A stretch of DNA of 64,000 nucleotides from JANNPJ01 sp965200525 (lineage in GTDB: Bacteria; Actinomycetota; Actinomycetes; Actinomycetales; Kineosporiaceae), in NCBI GenBank assembly GCA_965200525.1, contig OZ241368.1:62001-126000 (forward strand). The letters run 5' to 3'. The notes beneath the pieces were generated by a model that worked only from the letters and a program-made list of their open reading frames with translations, was not told the DNA's origin and made no database searches. The translations under genes were made by a program, and so were the position numbers. Below, piece after piece: positions 61,040-64,000 of the stretch (positions are counted from its first letter, which is position 1; each line of letters opens with the position of its first letter).

Positions 61040-63280
61040 TCAGCTGTCCGCTGTCGCCTGGTCTGATCGTCCGCCCTCAGGTGCAGACGAGAGCGCGGGG
61101 CCCCGGCCCAGGACGGTCTCGGCGTACTGCTCGGCCGGCAGCGGGCGCGAGAACAGGAATCCCTGGCCGTAGCGGACCCCCAGCTCGACCAGCAGGTCAC
61201 GCTGCGCAGCGGTCTCCACTCCCTCGGCCAGCACCTGCAGGTCCAGGGCCAGAGCCATGGCGTTCACCCCGGCGACCAGCTGCACCTGCCCCTCCTCCAG
61301 CGAGGTCACGACCGAGCGGTCGAGCTTGAGGACCTCGATCGGGAAGCGGCGCAGGTACTCCAGCGACGTGTAGCCCGTACCGAAGTCGTCCAGGTAGATC
61401 CCCACCCCGGCGGACTTCAGCATGTCCAGGGTGGCCTCGGCCGGACCGGCCGCGGACAGGTGGTCATGCTCGGTGATCTCCACGTGCAGCTGGCTGGTCG
61501 GCACGCCCGCATCAGCCAGGACGCCGAGGATGCGCACGCCCAGGCCGGGGTCCTCGAGGCTGTCGCGGGTGAGGTTGACGCTCACCGGCAGCACGCGCCG
61601 GCCCTGCTCGCGCCACGCGGCCAGGTGGGCGATGACGGCCCGCAGCACGGCCGTGTCCAGGTCGGCGTCGAGGTTGTTGTTGCTCACCAGGGGCAGGAAG
61701 GAGTCCGGGGCCAGCAGCCCCAGCTGCGGGTGCTGCCAGCGGACCAACGCCTCGGCTCCCACGATTTCCCCCGAGCGCAGCTCGACCAGGGGCTGGAAGT
61801 GGATCTCCAGGACTCCCACGTCGGGGTTCTGGCTGGCCAGGAGCTGGCGCACGGCGCTGCTGAGGGTGAAGCGCCGGGCCACTTCCACCCGCATCGACGG
61901 GTGGAAGTGAAGCGCCCTGGAGCCACCGGCCGCCTTGGCCGCGTACATCGCCACATCGGCGTGGGTGAGCAGTTCCGCGAGCGTGGCTGCGCCCTGATCA
62001 CCCGCGATGCCGATGCTGGCTCCGACCCCCAGGACGAGGTCACTCAGGACGAACGGATCTCGCAGCGTGCGCAGAAAGCGTTCGGCCACGACGGGGGCCT
62101 CCTCGGGCCGGGTCAGGACGACGAACTCGTCTCCTCCCAGCCGGGCGACCAGGCCGGCGGTCCCCGTGGCGCTCACCAGTCGATCGCGCAGGCGCAGCAG
62201 CAGGGCGTCGCCGATGTCGTGCCCGTGCGTGTCGTTGACCTGTTTGAACTCGTCGATGTCGACCAGGAGCAGGCTGCGCCCGCCGGCCGGGGCCAGTTCG
62301 TCGAAGGCCAGGGCCAGCCCGCGGCGGTTGGCCAGGTCGGTGAGGGGGTCGTGCTCGGCCAGGTGCTCGCTGGAACGCAGCGCGGCGCTGCCGCGAATCA
62401 GGCAGAGCCCGGCGATGACGGCGCCCGCTGTCGGCACGACCCAGGCCGGCAGGCTTCTGGCCCCGCTGGCCTCGGCCACGGCCCAGACCCCGACCGGAAC
62501 CAGGACCAGGGGCAGCAGACCCAGCAGCGAGGCAGACGCGCGGCGGCGCTGCGCGAACGTCTCGGCGCTGAACGCCGCCGTCATCGACGGATGCAGCGCG
62601 GCGACGCCGAACAGCAGCAGGCTGATGACGCCCAGGATCTCGCTCGCCTCCCCGGGCAGGGCCAGGCGGCGACCGTGAACGGCTGAGGACAGGTCGTAGG
62701 CGACGGTGACCAGAGCCCCCAGCAGGGCCAGGATAGAACTGACGCCGAGGCGCCGGCGCGAGACGGCGAAGCGCAGCAGCATCCCCAGCAGCGCGACGTC
62801 GATGCTGGCCACGGCGAGTGCCGTGGGGTTGGAGGTGCCGTTGGTGGCGGCAGTGACGATCTGGAATCCGACCACGGTGAAGACGGTGGCGATGATGAGC
62901 AGGTCCAGGCGGGCCGCGAACGAACGCACCGCAGTCCTCGAGCCCGATCGCACGGTGTAGATCGTGACTGCGGTCGCGACCAGCTGCCCGGCCCACACGA
63001 AGTCGGTGGCGACCGGGGTGATGGACCCGTGCGCGTACACGACCAGGACCCCGGCCCCCCAGAACGCGACCATCAGGGCCAGGAGCAGCCAGGCCGGCGA
63101 CTGGGGTCGGTGGATCACCACTCCCAGCAGGACCAGACCCACGGCAGCGATGGCCGCAAGCGCGATCGCGGGCGAGCGCAGGCCAGGCTCGAGGATCAGC
63201 ACGCCCGCCGTGCTCGCGAGCGCGACCAGGAGCACCCACACGGCTCGGGCACTGCCCTCCGCCAGGCGCTGCGACGTCAC
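61040..63280 (-). CDS. Membrane diguanylate cyclase/phosphodiesterase (GGDEF-EAL)
   Basis: This protein of about 746 residues has ten or so hydrophobic helices, then GGDEF (ARLGGDEFVVLTR, intact) and EAL (GAEALVRWQHPQ, then YLDDFGTGYTSL and LAEGVETAAQ). Both the cyclase and phosphodiesterase signature residues are visible, so it could make and break c-di-GMP. An allosteric RxxD is not clear before GGDEF. The start is uncertain: GTG 63280 was chosen, but the frame stays open to 63529, overlapping the ANTAR gene. c-di-GMP controls development and antibiotic formation in actinomycetes. Confidence 0.88.
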   Translation of the reverse strand: MTSQRLAEGSARAVWVLLVALASTAGVLILEPGLRSPAIALAAIAAVGLVLLGVVIHRPQSPAWLLLALMVAFWGAGVLVVYAHGSITPVATDFVWAGQLVATAVTIYTVRSGSRTAVRSFAARLDLLIIATVFTVVGFQIVTAATNGTSNPTALAVASIDVALLGMLLRFAVSRRRLGVSSILALLGALVTVAYDLSSAVHGRRLALPGEASEILGVISLLLFGVAALHPSMTAAFSAETFAQRRRASASLLGLLPLVLVPVGVWAVAEASGARSLPAWVVPTAGAVIAGLCLIRGSAALRSSEHLAEHDPLTDLANRRGLALAFDELAPAGGRSLLLVDIDEFKQVNDTHGHDIGDALLLRLRDRLVSATGTAGLVARLGGDEFVVLTRPEEAPVVAERFLRTLRDPFVLSDLVLGVGASIGIAGDQGAATLAELLTHADVAMYAAKAAGGSRALHFHPSMRVEVARRFTLSSAVRQLLASQNPDVGVLEIHFQPLVELRSGEIVGAEALVRWQHPQLGLLAPDSFLPLVSNNNLDADLDTAVLRAVIAHLAAWREQGRRVLPVSVNLTRDSLEDPGLGVRILGVLADAGVPTSQLHVEITEHDHLSAAGPAEATLDMLKSAGVGIYLDDFGTGYTSLEYLRRFPIEVLKLDRSVVTSLEEGQVQLVAGVNAMALALDLQVLAEGVETAAQRDLLVELGVRYGQGFLFSRPLPAEQYAETVLGRGPALSSAPEGGRSDQATADS

Positions 63281-63429
63281 GACCTGGCTTCGGCCCGGAA
63301 TGCTCCGTGCTTGAGTGGTGGCAGTGCCCTTACGCCCTGAGGAGCTGGATCCGGCCTGGCCGCGGGATTGCCCGTCCTCAGCCGGGTTCTCGAGCAGTTG
63401 GAGGCACCCGCAGGGGTACACGGTCAGTT

Positions 63430-63816
63430 CTACCGGGCCGGGGGAGGTTCCTGTGGGACACCGGAGGCCTGGGCCGCACTGCGCTCCTTTGCGGGTGAGA
63501 CGGGTGCTGCGGCGATGTGCCGTTGCCAACTCTCGGACAGGCCGGAGGGCAAGGAGAGGCCGGCGGTGCAGCAGTGCGTCACCACCGCGGCGACATCGAT
63601 GAGCTTGCTGTTGGTGTCCTGGGACAGCCGCGACAGCAGCGCAAAGGCGCGGTCGGCATCGACGTGGGCCAGAAGCATGACGATCCCCTTGGCCTGCCCG
63701 ATGACGTCTCGCGAGGCCAGCGCGGTACGCAGCCCGCTGATTTCCTCGTGCAGTTGCGAGATCGTCGAGGCATCCGGCTCCGTGGGCGGGGCTTCAGGAG
63801 CTGGTGAGTGCAGCAT
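63430..63816 (-). CDS. ANTAR domain-containing protein
   Basis: This 128-residue protein has an N-terminal Pro-rich segment and an ANTAR helical region (ISQLHEEISGLRTALASRDVIGQAKGIVMLLAHVDADRAFALLSRLSQDTNSKLIDVAAVV, residues about 20-80). ANTAR domains bind RNA hairpins and prevent transcription termination. No receiver domain precedes it here. ATG 63816 has GAGGAG seven bases upstream. Confidence 0.85.
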   Translation of the reverse strand: MLHSPAPEAPPTEPDASTISQLHEEISGLRTALASRDVIGQAKGIVMLLAHVDADRAFALLSRLSQDTNSKLIDVAAVVTHCCTAGLSLPSGLSESWQRHIAAAPVSPAKERSAAQASGVPQEPPPAR

Positions 63817-64000
63817 GACGACTCTCCTCGCTGTGACGGCAGGCGGGTATGAGCAGCGCTGAAACAGGGGTGCGCCAGTGAGCACAGAGCGGTCCGCCGA
63901 CTGCGGTGGTGGCGGGGTCAAGCACCATCCACGCGCGACGGGGACCCCGGGCCAGGCACTGACGCGAGGCGGCAGGGGCAACGATTACCTACTGCGTCGG
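63817..64000. other. Right-edge region, no gene recognised
   Basis: The last 184 bases contain the ANTAR promoter and no convincing frame. A gene could begin beyond the right edge. Confidence 0.4.

Overview
The window is about 70% G+C and its genes have the strong third-position G/C bias of an actinomycete. The families present agree with this: NarL-type two-component pairs, PadR/MarR/MmyB-like regulators, an SCO6745-type protein, CGNR and ROK regulators, and a GH78-like secreted rhamnosidase. I place it in Actinomycetota (chromosomal, accessory-rich) but cannot name the genus. No rRNA, tRNA or CRISPR array was recognised.

Layout. 1-6.4 kb: the 5' part of an ECF sigma factor gene, a CPBP membrane protease in an operon with a two-component system, a phospholipid-synthase-like pair, and a second two-component system. 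6.4-13.6 kb: a secreted alpha-L-rhamnosidase-like enzyme behind a LacI-type operator, a BLUF blue-light sensor, a small repeat peptide, a PadR/membrane pair and a FetB-like permease. 13.6-20.3 kb: two ABC export systems, the second PadR-controlled with an apparent frameshift in its permease. 20.3-25.3 kb: a beta-propeller lipoprotein, two alpha/beta hydrolases, a MarR regulator with two operators, RidA and a small alarmone synthetase.

25.3-30.9 kb is the most unusual region. A response regulator and a sensor kinase face, across a palindromic divergent promoter, a DctP-like lipoprotein and a second sensor kinase. The two kinases are both 551 residues and look like paralogues. One keeps the phospho-accepting His but has a degenerate ATPase domain. 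The other keeps the ATPase motifs but has lost the His. They may work only together, as a split kinase fed by the lipoprotein.

31-41 kb: an SDR, AraC, DUF1479 and ROK regulators, a CGNR protein and an EamA transporter. A composite IS5-type element (36997-39525) carries an intact TnpB and sits exactly in the overlapping 3' ends of two convergent genes. 41-53 kb: secreted and hydrolytic enzymes, a HigB/HigA-ImmA toxin-antitoxin module with a palindromic operator but no canonical start at the toxin's true N-terminus, transaldolase, and a DUF4143 ATPase behind three 23-bp-spaced repeats. 53-64 kb: regulators and their oxidoreductase partners, a HAD phosphatase, a hemerythrin protein, a GNAT, an NAD-binding protein, a GGDEF-EAL protein and an ANTAR protein.
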